DNA from: Glaciozyma antarctica PI12
Taxonomy: Eukaryota > Basidiomycota > Microbotryomycetes > Kriegeriales > Camptobasidiaceae
Reading direction: 5' to 3'
Length of the DNA: 64,000 nt
Assembly (NCBI GenBank): GCA_002917775.1
Contig: KZ627159.1
Location: 1 to 64,000, forward strand
Shown here: positions 46,437 to 56,446 of the stretch, piece after piece
How the letters are laid out: every line of letters starts with the position of its first letter
Numbering within the stretch: the first letter of the stretch is position 1
Translations under genes and position numbers: made by a program
Notes under the pieces: model-generated
Seen by the model: the letters and a program-made list of their open reading frames with translations, nothing else
What the model was told of the DNA's origin: nothing
Database searches by the model: none

Positions 46437-47250
46437 ATGGCAACCCTCCAATCGCTTCCACCAGAGCTCATTCATCGCACACTAGAGCTTGGCGCGGCAT
46501 CGCTCGAGTCGTATCCAGAGCGGACCGCCTTCCTGCTCTCCGCCTCACTCGTCTCGTCGAGCTGGCGCGCGCACGCACAGGCGCTGCTTTGGAAGAGGGT
46601 GGAGATCAACTCGTGGGGATCTGCGATGGCGTTTCTCGCAAGCGGGAGGAAGGGGAGGACGACGGCATCGCTCGTGGAGAAGGGCCCGGGGAATCATCCG
46701 CTTGCCGGCGAGCTCGTGGATGCCTGCGAAGGGTTGCGAGAGCTCTCGCTCAGCTCTGGGATACTTAAGAGTGATGTGTTTCTACGCTCCAGCAAGCTAC
46801 AAGGTGGGTTGTTCCTCCAGCCGCGTCCTTCGGAAGAGCTGCTCACTGCCTAGCTTCTGTCCCGCAGGCCTCACCTCCCTCACCCTCAACGACGTCTCTT
46901 TCCAGAGCATCCAAACCCCATCCACCCCATTCCCCTTTGGACTCTCCAGCCTTTCCATCGACCTGCGATCCCACCTCCCGACTCCCGACTCTTTCGCCCA
47001 CCTCCTCCAACCCTCGATCCACTCGCTCTCCCTCACCTTCTTCCAGCCTACCCTCCACCTCACCCCGCCCCACCTCCTCTCCCTCCTCACTCTCGGACCC
47101 AACCTCACTTCGCTCTCCCTAATACACGCCGACAGCACCCCCAGCACCACCTTGCGACCCTTCCTCGCCACCTGTTTGCGCCTCTCCCACCTCTCCTGCC
47201 ACTTACCCAGTGCTTCCAGTAACCTCCCCTTTCTTCCCGCTCAACTATGA
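46437..47250 (+). CDS. F-box/leucine-rich-repeat-like protein, in-frame TGA
   Basis: Exons 46437-46803 and 46868-47250 encode 249 residues up to a TGA. The N-terminus MATLQSLPPELIHRTLELGA followed by AFLLSASLVSSSWRAHAQALLWKRV is an F-box, which binds Skp1 in SCF ubiquitin ligases. After it come irregular leucine-rich repeats (GLTSLTLNDVSF, PFGLSSLSIDLRS, SIHSLSLTFFQP). The same frame stays open after the TGA to 47469, with EWIVLRSYSLDWLELSALL and more LRR-like sequence. So the TGA at 47248-47250 probably truncates the original protein by 72 residues, through a CGA-to-TGA change, a sequencing error or read-through. I tested an intron over the TGA but the phases do not agree. Confidence 0.7.
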
Positions 47251-47755
47251 GAATGGATCGTCCTCAGGAGCTACAGCTTGGACTGGCTGGAGCTCTCGGC
47301 GCTGCTCGAGTTGATCAAAGCGGACGTCCCGGCCTTGCTCAAGTTGCGAACGCTTGGCTTTTGCTGTTCGGCGTCGCAGCTGGGGAGGAGACAGTACTTT
47401 CGGGAGCTTTTGGGAGCGTGTGAGCAACGGGGGATCGAGGTGGAATACGTCTCGCGCATGGGATTATGAGTCCTTCGGCTGCGAAGGCTCTCGGAGGCTG
47501 GAATGGAATGCGATGAGCGGGTCAAAGCGAGTTGGAGAAGTTATTGGCACCACGGCAAGCTTTCAAGACGCGAGAGATAGCTCGAGCAGGTAGCTCAGCT
47601 GAATGGTGAGAACTCGGAACCCCGACGCTCTTCTCCCTTGCCAGTCGAGCACGCGATCTAAAGGCAGCACGACGACGGCCTCCGTGATATGAACAACATC
47701 GCAGCGTGCGAATTACGAAACGACCTCAACGTCCCTAGAACTACATCTCCCGCTC

Positions 47756-49878
47756 TCAAGCCTCCTTCCCCTCCGCCACGTTCCCCAGCCCCAGCCCCTC
47801 GAATCCACTCGACCCAGCACCCAGTTCCGGCGTCGCAATCCCCGGATCGGTCCCATCGCTCCCTCGCCGGCTATCGCTCTTCTTCGGTACGACTTTGGGA
47901 GGTCCTTCGCTGAGTCCTTGCGCGTCGACGCCTCGTACGGGGAGTCCATGCAAGCCTGCGCAGAAGCGTTAGCCTCCGAACCAACGGTTTGCGAGAGAGG
48001 GAGCGCACCTAGCCCTGGCACCTCGTGCCCCTTCAGGTTCCCTCCGACAAGGTACCGCAGCACGTCGCTCAGACTGAGCAGCCCGACCAAGCTCCCCTTC
48101 TTCTTCCCCGGCGAATCCCCCACCGCAGGAACGTCCTCGTCCTCGACGATAACGAAGCGATGGCATCGGCGCTCGCGAATGTAGGCCAGGATCGAGGCGA
48201 GCGTGTCGCGCGGGGTACAGGTGATGACGCCGGTAAAGTCGTTCGAACGCTGGTTGAGAGCGACTTCGATAGTGGCATCGAGGACTTCGTAGGCGTTTTG
48301 GCGAACGAGATCCTGCAAGTAAAGTTCGTTAAGCCACTCTGGGAGGAGGGAGGGAAGAGAGGACGCACGACGATATCGACGGTCTCGTACAAGTTGATGA
48401 CGATACCATCAGCGTCCACAATAGGCACCGCGCTGATTCCCCTCTCCGAAAAGATGTGCACGACATCGAATACGCTCGTCTCGAGCGTCGCCGTCGCGAG
48501 CGGGAAGTACTTGTCGACCACCGCCGTCTCGCCTGCACCGCTGCCGGTCCCGCTTCCTCCTCCTTGTCGCGAAATGCTGCGCGAGCGAGAGCGTATTGAT
48601 GGTCGAGAAGGGGGAGTGTGGGAGGGAAGTGCCGTGTTGAGGGAGATGGGGGAGGGGTTCGAGGAGGTCGAGGATGTGCCGCCGGGCGCGTACCAGGAGA
48701 CGTAGGAGCCGATACCGAGAGATCCAATCGACTGATCTAGTCGTGCACAGTCGTGTTGGCACTGTAGTCCCGCTAGTCGTCAGCCAGAGCTCGAGAAACG
48801 GAAAGAGGAACGCACGTTGATGGCAATGAACTTGAGGACTCGGTACTGTGTAAGGACGCTCACGATCGTCTCCTTCCCCGTCTGGTCGTCCCGGTCCACG
48901 AGTGGGAGTCGTCGAGCGTGCGTGCGAACGAGGGCATCGCAGGCGTCGGAGAGCGGTTGATCGGGGTGGACGGAGATGGTGGGAGGAGGAGGAACGTCGA
49001 TAGCTTGCTCAATACCTGTGTACTGTGATAAGCTCCTGGGCCGGTGGAGTGGAGAAACCGAACGTGCTCCTCAGAGACTCGAGCTGAAAGGCTTCCACCT
49101 CCGCAACGACATTCTCGTACTTGTCCACCGTGAGGTAGTAGTACTGGATGAGGTGAACGACGTCGGCCAGAGTGAACATGCCTGCGAAGCGCTGGGTTGT
49201 CGAGTCGTACAGCGGCGCGGAGACGACACCTGCGGAGGGGAGAGGGGGTAAGCAGCTGCTCGCGTGCGCGCGAGATGTAGACAACAGCAGTGGGAGGGAC
49301 CCCGTGAGCTGCTCCTCTCACAAAGCAGGCGTCCCCTGGTGCTATCCTCTAGTCCTACGTAGCTCAGCTAGCCCTCCGCACCGCGCTATCCCCAGCCAAA
49401 GCGCGCCCCTCATCTCCCCGACAACACCTTCCCCTGCACACCTGCACCGCCCCAAGCCATCTCACCCAGGCGTTCCCAGCACGCTCAACCTCCTTTATAT
49501 CCTCCATCGCATCTCCAAACAGCCCAGCCTGTCGAACCGGGGCGCGAGCCACTCACCATTCGTCACCAACGCGGTCAGACTCCTCGTGATGCTGAGCTTG
49601 TTGTCCAACACGATGAGCCTGAAGGATTCCGGCAAGATGTCGTAGCAACTCTTGCTCCTACGGTCCAGGAACGCACAGGCGGAGGGATACAGCGAGAAGG
49701 GTGGAAGGCGGGCCGGGGAGGAGGGAGGGTCAGGAGGGCGTCAGTGGGAGTTCTGGCGCGACGGGAACGAGCTAGCGCACCTTAAGAACGCCCTGATAGA
49801 GTCGACGGCGCGCAAGTGAGGCTCTCGCTTGGGCTTGACGAGGACGGGTGCTGGCGAAGCGACCTTCTCGGCTTCCAT
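47756..49878 (-). CDS. SNF4: AMP-activated kinase gamma subunit (SNF4)
   Basis: Seven exons (49878-49781, 49657-49557, 49229-49059, 49015-48816, 48761-48369, 48312-48009, 47955-47756) encode 488 residues, longer than yeast Snf4 (322). Snf4 is the nucleotide-sensing subunit of the SNF1 kinase, made of four CBS repeats. Seen: SCYDILPESFRLIVLD, VVSAPLYDSTTQRFAGMFTLADVVHLIQYYY, HARRLPLVDRDDQTG, TIVSVLTQYRVLKFIA, IFSERGISAVPIVDADGIVINLYE and RRCHRFVIVEDEDVP...LVGLLSLSDVLRYLVGG. An insert rich in Ser/Pro/Gly sits between CBS2 and CBS3 (in exon 5), and a Gly-rich tail of about 65 residues follows CBS4. All phases agree. Confidence 0.93.
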
Positions 49879-50130
49879 GACGGCGGCCAGTGGATGCGCG
49901 GGACGGGCCTTGGGAGGCTGTTGCGAGTGATTCTGAGAACGTGGAGCACGCGAGGCGGTGAGCAAGAGACGGGACGGGTGTGGGAAGAGGGGAAGCTGAG
50001 AAGGCCAGCTGAGTCAGCAGCGCGCGCTCCGAGGGAGCGGGGTTCGACCTTTGGCTCACGCGAGAGGTCTTCTCTGATCCCAGTCAACTCGACGACACGA
50101 ATCCTGCGTTGCTGTCCAGCCAAAGTGATA

Positions 50131-53029
50131 CTACAGCCTCACCGCGCCAACCCTCCAAGCCCCTCGCAACGACCCCATCTTCCCCTTCCCCTTCGCCTTG
50201 CCCATCTCGTCCTGCACCACCGCGCTCGGCACAGCCTTCTCGACGCCAATCCTATTCGCACGATCTTCGTTGCCGAGCTTGCCGCCTGTGAGCGTCGGGG
50301 CAGGCGACGTTGACCGCACGCTGTGAGCCTTGACGGTTCGCGGTTCGTCGTCCGACGAGTCTGAGCCTCCGTCCGATGTTGAGGCGACGGTGGCTACCGC
50401 AAACGATGAAGCTGGTGATTCGGAATGGAGAGATAGAGTGGAGGAGGAGGAGGGGGAGGAGGTGACGGCGAGGGGCGAGCTTGCGAAGGTTGATGAGGAG
50501 AAGTCGCTGTCGGCGAGTTCAGGGTCAGCATGCCCGTTTGCGGTGACAAGAATGAACGCACGCATGAGAGGGATCGTAAGATAGCAGGAGAATGAGCGAC
50601 TTGAGATTCGGTAGCGTGTTCCGCAGGTCGAAAACCATCAGGCCCTGCGAGTACATGAGCTGTTCAAGAAAGCTCGTCAGCTCTGTCCACCTCACGCCTC
50701 CACTCGCGAACGCACCTGCTCGATGTTCTTGTTGAGCAAAAAGACGCCGTAATCGAAGCGGTACCGATCCACCCCTCGCGCATAAAGCGGGAACGCCCTC
50801 GGTCCCCTCATCATGCTGATCGGATCCATCACCGCGCTCCGGCTCCCCATGCTCTTGATCGGGTAATGCAGCGGGACGCCAAGGTACCCCGCGAGCGTAA
50901 AGACGACCTGAGCGGCGTATCCCAGTGCCGAGGAGAGGACTTCGTCCGACATCGAGGGCGGGTAGGAGGAGTTGGGGAGAGGGAGACCGACGATGGTGAA
51001 GAGGAGGGAGGATTCTGGCGACGCTGGAGCGGGCTCGATGGGAAAGATTTGTGAGAGGAGGGTGATGAGTTGCGTGCGGCGGGAATGAGAGGCGGTGCGG
51101 ATTGAAGTACAGAGAGCTTCGTCGGAGAGGAGGGAAGAATTCGAGGTGGCGAGAGCGTCGTGTCGCTGGGCGAGGAGATCTCGTGCGGCCTTTAAGCGAC
51201 CTCGTCGAGCTCGGAGGGCTTCTCGTCTTGAGGAGATCTCAGCTTTCTCTGCAACGAGTCGTCAGCAAGCGTACGATGATGACCAGGGCGAAAGAACGCA
51301 CCCTCCTCCAAGTCAAGCAGTCCATCTTGCTGAACAGCCTCCAGGTCGTCCACTCGATCAGCAATCTCAGCCTTCTCCCGCTCCTGCTCTCCGTATTCAG
51401 CCCAACGTCCAACGAAGTACGGAATGACGACGCACGAGCGAAAAGAGACCATCCGGAGCCTCGAGCGGCGCATCCATCTTCTTTTTGAGTTGTACGATCG
51501 AGGCTTTGGTGTCCTCGATAACTTGCTGCAGGGTAACGAGCCTGCACGTATACTTCAGCCTCGTCGCTCACTGCACTGGAAAACGAGCTCACCTAATGAT
51601 CGCCTCGACGCCCGCACCCTTGACCATTCTCGTCTCCCTCACGCTCTTCTCCACCGCCTCCTTCCTCCTTCTCCGCGCCTCGCTCGCTTCCGCCAGTTCA
51701 CGCTTCTTCCGCTTCGTAACGGCGTTATGAGCGAGTGAGCTCGGGGCGCCAGGGTCGGATTGATTCCCCTCGTCTTCGTCCGAACCGCAGGAATCGCATT
51801 CGTCGCGCGAGGGAAGAGGGGCGGTGAAATACTCGTCGTGGAGGCGAAAGATGAGAGTGTTGGGTGGTAGTGGAGGGAAGGAAGATGGCTGCAGGCAAAC
51901 ATCAGCTTTGGCGCGAAGGAGAGGGAGGAACGCGACGCCCCTCTCGACCGAGACTGACGAGCCCGCTCAGGTCGACGTCCCACTCGACCAGCATACCCCA
52001 ATCTTCCTCTCGCTCATTCCCCTTTCCCTCGTCTCCCTCCCTCGTCCAGACCCGCACCAGCACGCGGCCCTCGCGCATCCCCTTCCACTCCTCCGGCTCG
52101 TCGACGAGAAAGTCCTCCTGGTCCACGTCGAAAGAAGGGTGCATCGTGCTGAGTTGAGGTCTTGACACGAAGAACGGCTTCTCCTCCGCACGCGACTTGG
52201 TCGTTGCTCCCAGCAACAACGGCGTCGAGAGGGTCCTACTCCTCGCCTTGCCCTTGGTCGACCCAGGCCTAATCGTCGAGTCGGCCCTCCTCCTCCCACT
52301 ATCCCCACTCCCTCTCCTCTCCGCCTCGCCATGCACAAGATGCAGGCTGACGAAGCTATCCACCAGCCGCTGCCTAAGCGTCTCAACGCGGCGCGCCTTG
52401 TCCCTCCCCAGCTGCGCTTCGCTCGTATAGCTCGTCCCCGTCTCCCGCTCAACCTCCTTGACGACCTCCTCCCTCATCTGAGCTATCCTAATCGTGCTCC
52501 CCGATCCCGCCGACGCCATCGAAGCGCGCGAAGTCGAGCGCCGACGCACGACAGGAGGTGGAGGCTCCGTGATCCCCCCACTTGCGCTCCTCCGCATGCT
52601 CCGCGCTTTGTCATCTCCTGCCCCACCCTCCGCACCCGCCCATTCACTCGGCAGGGTCCTCGCAGAACCGACAGAGAGCAAGCTCGCGTTGCTGGTAGCG
52701 CGGCGCCGTTTCGAGCGGAAGTAGAGGTCCGTGTCGTCCGCTGCGTAGGGCGTGAGAGGCGGTGGTTGGGCGTGAGAGGAGAGTGTGTGTAGGCGTGGAG
52801 AGTGGGTGAGGTTGCGGATAAGGATGGAGGAGAGGTGTCGCAGTCGGCGCTGTGGAGTGGGGATGGTCAGACCGCGTTTGTGGGTGTAGTGCGCGAGAAG
52901 GACACAGATCAGAAGAGCTGCTTTGGACACGAAGTAGGCTGGGGAACTCGGAACACTCACTTGATCGTGGGGGACGGCAGGATCGTTGTCGAGCGGAGGG
53001 AGCTGCCATGACGAGCTCGAGGCGAACAT
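50131..53029 (-). CDS. VPS38: VPS38/UVRAG-like PI3-kinase complex subunit
   Basis: Eight exons (53029-52961, 52849-51932, 51888-51593, 51541-51450, 51388-51302, 51248-50716, 50659-50562, 50506-50131) encode 822 residues. UVRAG/Vps38 joins Vps34, Vps15 and Vps30/Atg6 in complex II for endosomal sorting. Visible: RRLRHLSSILIRNL near the start; a C2-like part (LVEWDVDLSGLVSLG, NTLIFRLHDEYF) with a long Ser/Arg-rich insert; coiled coil (LVTLQQVIEDTKASIVQLKKKM, EKAEIADRVDDLEAVQQ); and the conserved C-terminal domain (LGVPLHYPIKSMGSRSAV, RYRFDYGVFLLNKNIEQLM, LRNTLPNLKSLILLL). A low-complexity tail of about 125 residues ends the protein. The acceptor at 51388 (ACGGAG) and the donor GTTCCT at 51931 are weak but are the sites that hold phase. 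Confidence 0.88.
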
Positions 53030-53621
53030 TCGCCGTCGCCGCCTGGCAAGAGGCTGTTCGTTGTCGTCCTGTTCAGATGGTAGAGGCGATAGCAAAGCGG
53101 GAGTCGTTCAGAGGGATCCGTGGCGAGTTGAAGGGGAGACGAACGAGGGGCAGGAGCGCTGAGCGCTGATCCAAGTTCGGCTTCTCAGTCTCCAAGAAGG
53201 GGGCCGTCTCTCTCTCGGACTGGAACGCTGCTCAGCTGATGACAAAGAGTCTAGCAGAGAGACTCGAGGTAAGATGTGAATGACAGGGAATGCCGAAGGT
53301 ACAAAAAGAAGGGGAGGGGAGGGGAGGGGAAGGCGAGAAGGGTCGCGTCGAGGATGGGCTGGGAGATAAAGGTGGAACGTGGGGAGGGTGAGGAAGGGGA
53401 GGGGAGAGGACGAAGGCGAAGAAAGGGGAGAAGGGGAAGGAGAAGGGAAGAACCTCGCAGGAAGTGTCGAAAGCGCACGGCTTGAATGAGGCAGCGACGG
53501 GGCGAGAATGTCCTTCCACCGTCTCTCGAAACGAAGAGGGCCTTGATGCTAAAGATCCAGCTTCAACCGTGCCTTTTGACGGGAGTCAGCAGCGCAAATG
53601 CCCAGCAGAAAGAAACACGAC
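53030..53621. promoter_or_regulatory. VPS38 upstream region with G-rich tract
   Basis: About 590 bases between VPS38 and the F-box pseudogene-like locus. The plus strand is strongly purine-rich from about 53281 to 53460, and 53311-53330 is four runs of four G separated by single A, a classical G-quadruplex sequence. No gene seen. Confidence 0.55.
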
Positions 53622-54625
53622 TCACCTCACCACCCGGATCCCTCGGTTCGCACACTCCTCTTCCAGCCGTTGCCTCGCAATTCCTCTCCAACGTCCGGGC
53701 ACACCGAGTATTCCGAGTCGAGGAAGCTCTGGCAGCTTGATCCGCAGCGCGTCGAGCCCCGTATTGAGCACCTCAACGGGGAGCAGCACGAGTGTCTCCA
53801 GCGTCCGGGGGAGGGCGTCCACCAGCGAATCAAAGGGGGAGAATGCCGTTGCAGTGAAGTGGAAGTGTCGAAGTCGGAGGGTCCTTCGCAGGAAATCCAC
53901 AACGGCGTTCCCTGATTGGCGCGAAATGCGGCGGCCCACGAGCTCGAGGTGATGAAGGTTGCCCGCGACTGCCCGGAACCGCCCCAGAAGAAAAGGGAGG
54001 TGTCCACTAAAGTCGACCGGAGCTTCCGGAGCGCTGAGAATTAAGGTCGTCAAGGTACGCGCGGAGCTGGAGACAATGAGATTGAGGACGGCGCGATTCG
54101 GGGAGGTGGTGCAAATGCGGACAGTCGTGAGTCAGAATGGAAGTGTGCCACGGATTGATTCAAAGTCGAGAATCCCGTCGAGAGAGAGTGACTGGAGGCC
54201 TGCGGAGGAAGTAGAGTTAAGGCAAGAACGCCGACGCCGGGGTGTCGCGCGTACCTGCAAGATTCGGCTGATACAAGGACGCCATCGGAATCGATTCTTT
54301 CAGCGTCAGAGTCTTCAGCTGAACGCACTTTCCCAGCGCCCTCGCAACAGCGGAACGCGCCCCCCAGCTTTCCGCGCCTGCGATGGTGAGGCTGCGTGTT
54401 GGGTGCCTGCCATTCGCTTCGCTCTCCGCAAAAACCCACGCCTGCAGCACATTCGACAGTACGACCTCCCTCCAAAGCTCCAAAGTGCACCCACCATACC
54501 CAGCACTTCGCCACGCACGCCAGAGCTGGAAGGTCGGACCTCGTCCCCCGGTCGTTCTTGTTCACCGCAGCGAATGAGACGATAACGGCGAGGATTTCGG
54601 AAGGGAGGGGGTTGATGCTGGCCAT
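53622..54625 (-). pseudogene. F-box/LRR-like gene, probably broken
   Basis: Exon 1 (54625-54255) starts MASINPLPSEILAVIVSFAA, an F-box N-terminus, and continues DLPALACVAKCW. The frame then slips by one base in a GGG run (54490-54492 on the plus strand as CCC) before LWREVVLSNVLQAWVF and the LRR-like RSLTIAGAESWG, LKTLTLKESIP. Exon 2 (54199-53622) begins GLQSLSLDGILDFES, meets an in-frame TGA after RGTLPF, and stays open to the end with TLTTLILSAPEAP, NLHHLELVGRR and TLETLVLLPVEVL. One frame slip and one TGA make an inactive gene likely, though the slip could be an assembly error as elsewhere in this window. The layout is like the F-box gene at 46437-47250. Confidence 0.6.
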
Positions 54626-54906
54626 GTCGGGCGTGGTAGGACGAGGGAAGGGGTGGAGGAAAAGGTGGGGGAGGGGGGGAGGCTGGAGCTGGAGCTGGCG
54701 AGCTGGAGAGCTGTCGGGAGAGAGGGTCGTCAGCGCAGCTCCTCACACCCATGTGCTCCTCCCAGTTCACTTACTGGAGTATCGAGCGCAAGCAGAGTCC
54801 CGAGCGGTGTGGTGAGAAGGAAGCCAGCGGAGGCTATCGCGGCGACGTCCCTCTCCCTCCTTCCACACCATCGCGCACCAACTCAAGGAAGCAACTACAA
54901 CAGCCT

Positions 54907-55719
54907 ATGTCGTCCACTCGCTCCCTCCTCCGCATGTCCTCTCTCGCGCTCCGTTCCGCCCGCCCCGTCGCTCCTAGGCTCGCCCCCCGCCTCCGTCCTT
55001 CCGCCGTCAGCCGTCCGTTCAGCTCCACCCCTCTAGCGTTCAAGGAGCGCCACACCTCAGCCGCCTGGGCCAGCTCGGAGAAGGTCGAGTACCCTGAGCT
55101 GAAGAAGATCACGCAGAGTCCCGATGATGTGCGTTCAACGTTCGTCGCTCTGAGGGTTGTTACTGATCTCTCCTGAACGCGCAGAGCATCCTCCTGATTG
55201 GTGCGCTCCTTCCTTGTGAAGCGCAACGCTGGCTGACCCCGCAACAGACGTGCGAGAGCCCAACGAAGTCGCCCTCGGCAGCATCCCCTCCTCGGTCAAC
55301 CTCCCTCTGAGCAGCTTCGAGAAGTCGCTCAGCATGGATGAGGGTGCGTCGTTCTCCTTTACGATACCTTGCCACGGCTGAGACGTTTGTACAGGGGACT
55401 TCACGCGCGTCCATGGCTTCCACAAGCCCGACAAGACGCAGCAGATTATCTTCTACTGCCGCAGCGGCAAGCGCTCTGAGACGGCGTTGGATCTCGCAAA
55501 GAGGGCTGGTTTCCGAGCGTGAGTCTCATACTGCTTTGCGGAGTGGGGCTGGTCTCGTTGGGAGGAAGGCGAGCACTAGTGGGAGCTGAGGGGGAGCGCT
55601 GGATAAGGACGGACTTAGCAGGGCGCGAGCTGATTCCTCTCTGTCCATATCGCAGTCTTCGCAACTACGAGGGATCGTACACCGACTGGGCTGCCAAGGA
55701 CGCGAAGAGCGACGATTAA
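54907..55719 (+). CDS. Mitochondrial rhodanese-domain protein
   Basis: Five exons (54907-55128, 55185-55200, 55248-55343, 55395-55518, 55656-55719) encode 173 residues. The first 50 are rich in Arg, Ser and Ala without acids (SLALRSARPVAPRLAPRLR), a mitochondrial presequence. The rhodanese domain follows: ILLIDVREPNEVALGSIPSS, FHKPDKTQQIIFYCRSGKRS with the active-site Cys in YCRSGKRS, ALDLAKRAGF and NYEGSYTDWA. Such single-domain enzymes (Rdl1/TSTD type) move sulfane sulfur, for example from glutathione persulfide. Exon 2 is a 16-base microexon coding the strand ILLI. All phases agree. Confidence 0.92.
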
Positions 55720-56446
55720 ATGCCGCCCATCGAGGTTCAGCGTGAGGTGTGGAATTGTACCTCCGTTTTATGTGCTCCTGGGGGGCCAATCTTCGCAAGC
55801 TAGTGGGGTGATAGGCGGTACTGCTTCGTTCCTGCGCTGGTGTGCGAGTCTCAGCTCTCTGCTTCCAGCAACTCCCGCGCCACGCTGCTCAATCACCTTG
55901 AGCGTGCCGTTCGCAGCTTCGGTCGTCGTCTTCACAGCCTATCTTCCTCGAGTGCTTCTCAGCTCCTTTTCTGCTTCGCTTCGGATTCGAAGACGGCCAG
56001 AGCACTCCTTTCTTGATCCCCACGAACCGCCAGAACTTCATCAAGGCGCCGAGCACCTCTCTCCGCTCTGCTTCACTCTCCTTCTCCTTCGCAGCTTGCG
56101 CTACTGCCGTCCTTCACCCGTGCGCTCCTCTTACCTCCAGTCTTGTCCTGGACTACGCCGCTTTCGTTCCCGAGCCTCTCTCTCACCTCCGATGTGATCC
56201 TGCGCACCGCTCGACGCTCGCGGCGCAGCTCGGTGAGGCGGCGCGAGAGTCTGGCTTTTTTCTGTCGTTACCAGCTACGCACCTATGACTTCGGAGGAGT
56301 ACGTGCGGAAGCTTTCGATGAGACGTACAGCCGAGCGGCCGGCCGCGTAGCCAAAAAAGATGCAGCTCTTCGGAAATCGAGAACGTTTGAATCCGATTTC
56401 AGAGGCCCCTGGGATAGATATGTACGCGATAAGATACAGAGCGTGT
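55720..56446. other. Convergent intergenic region with possible gene fragment
   Basis: About 730 bases between the rhodanese gene (plus) and RNase T2 (minus). On the plus strand, near 56140-56260, a stretch reads LVLDYAAFVPEPL, then HRSTLAAQLGEAARESGFF, which resembles the N-terminal block of isopenicillin N synthase-like 2-oxoglutarate oxygenases. No catalytic His/Asp motif follows, so at most a fragment is present. Confidence 0.35.

Noticed and set aside
47248-47250. Selenocysteine at the in-frame TGA of the F-box gene
   Set aside because: Selenoprotein machinery is not known from this part of the fungi, the protein is not a redox enzyme, and no SECIS-like hairpin was evident nearby.
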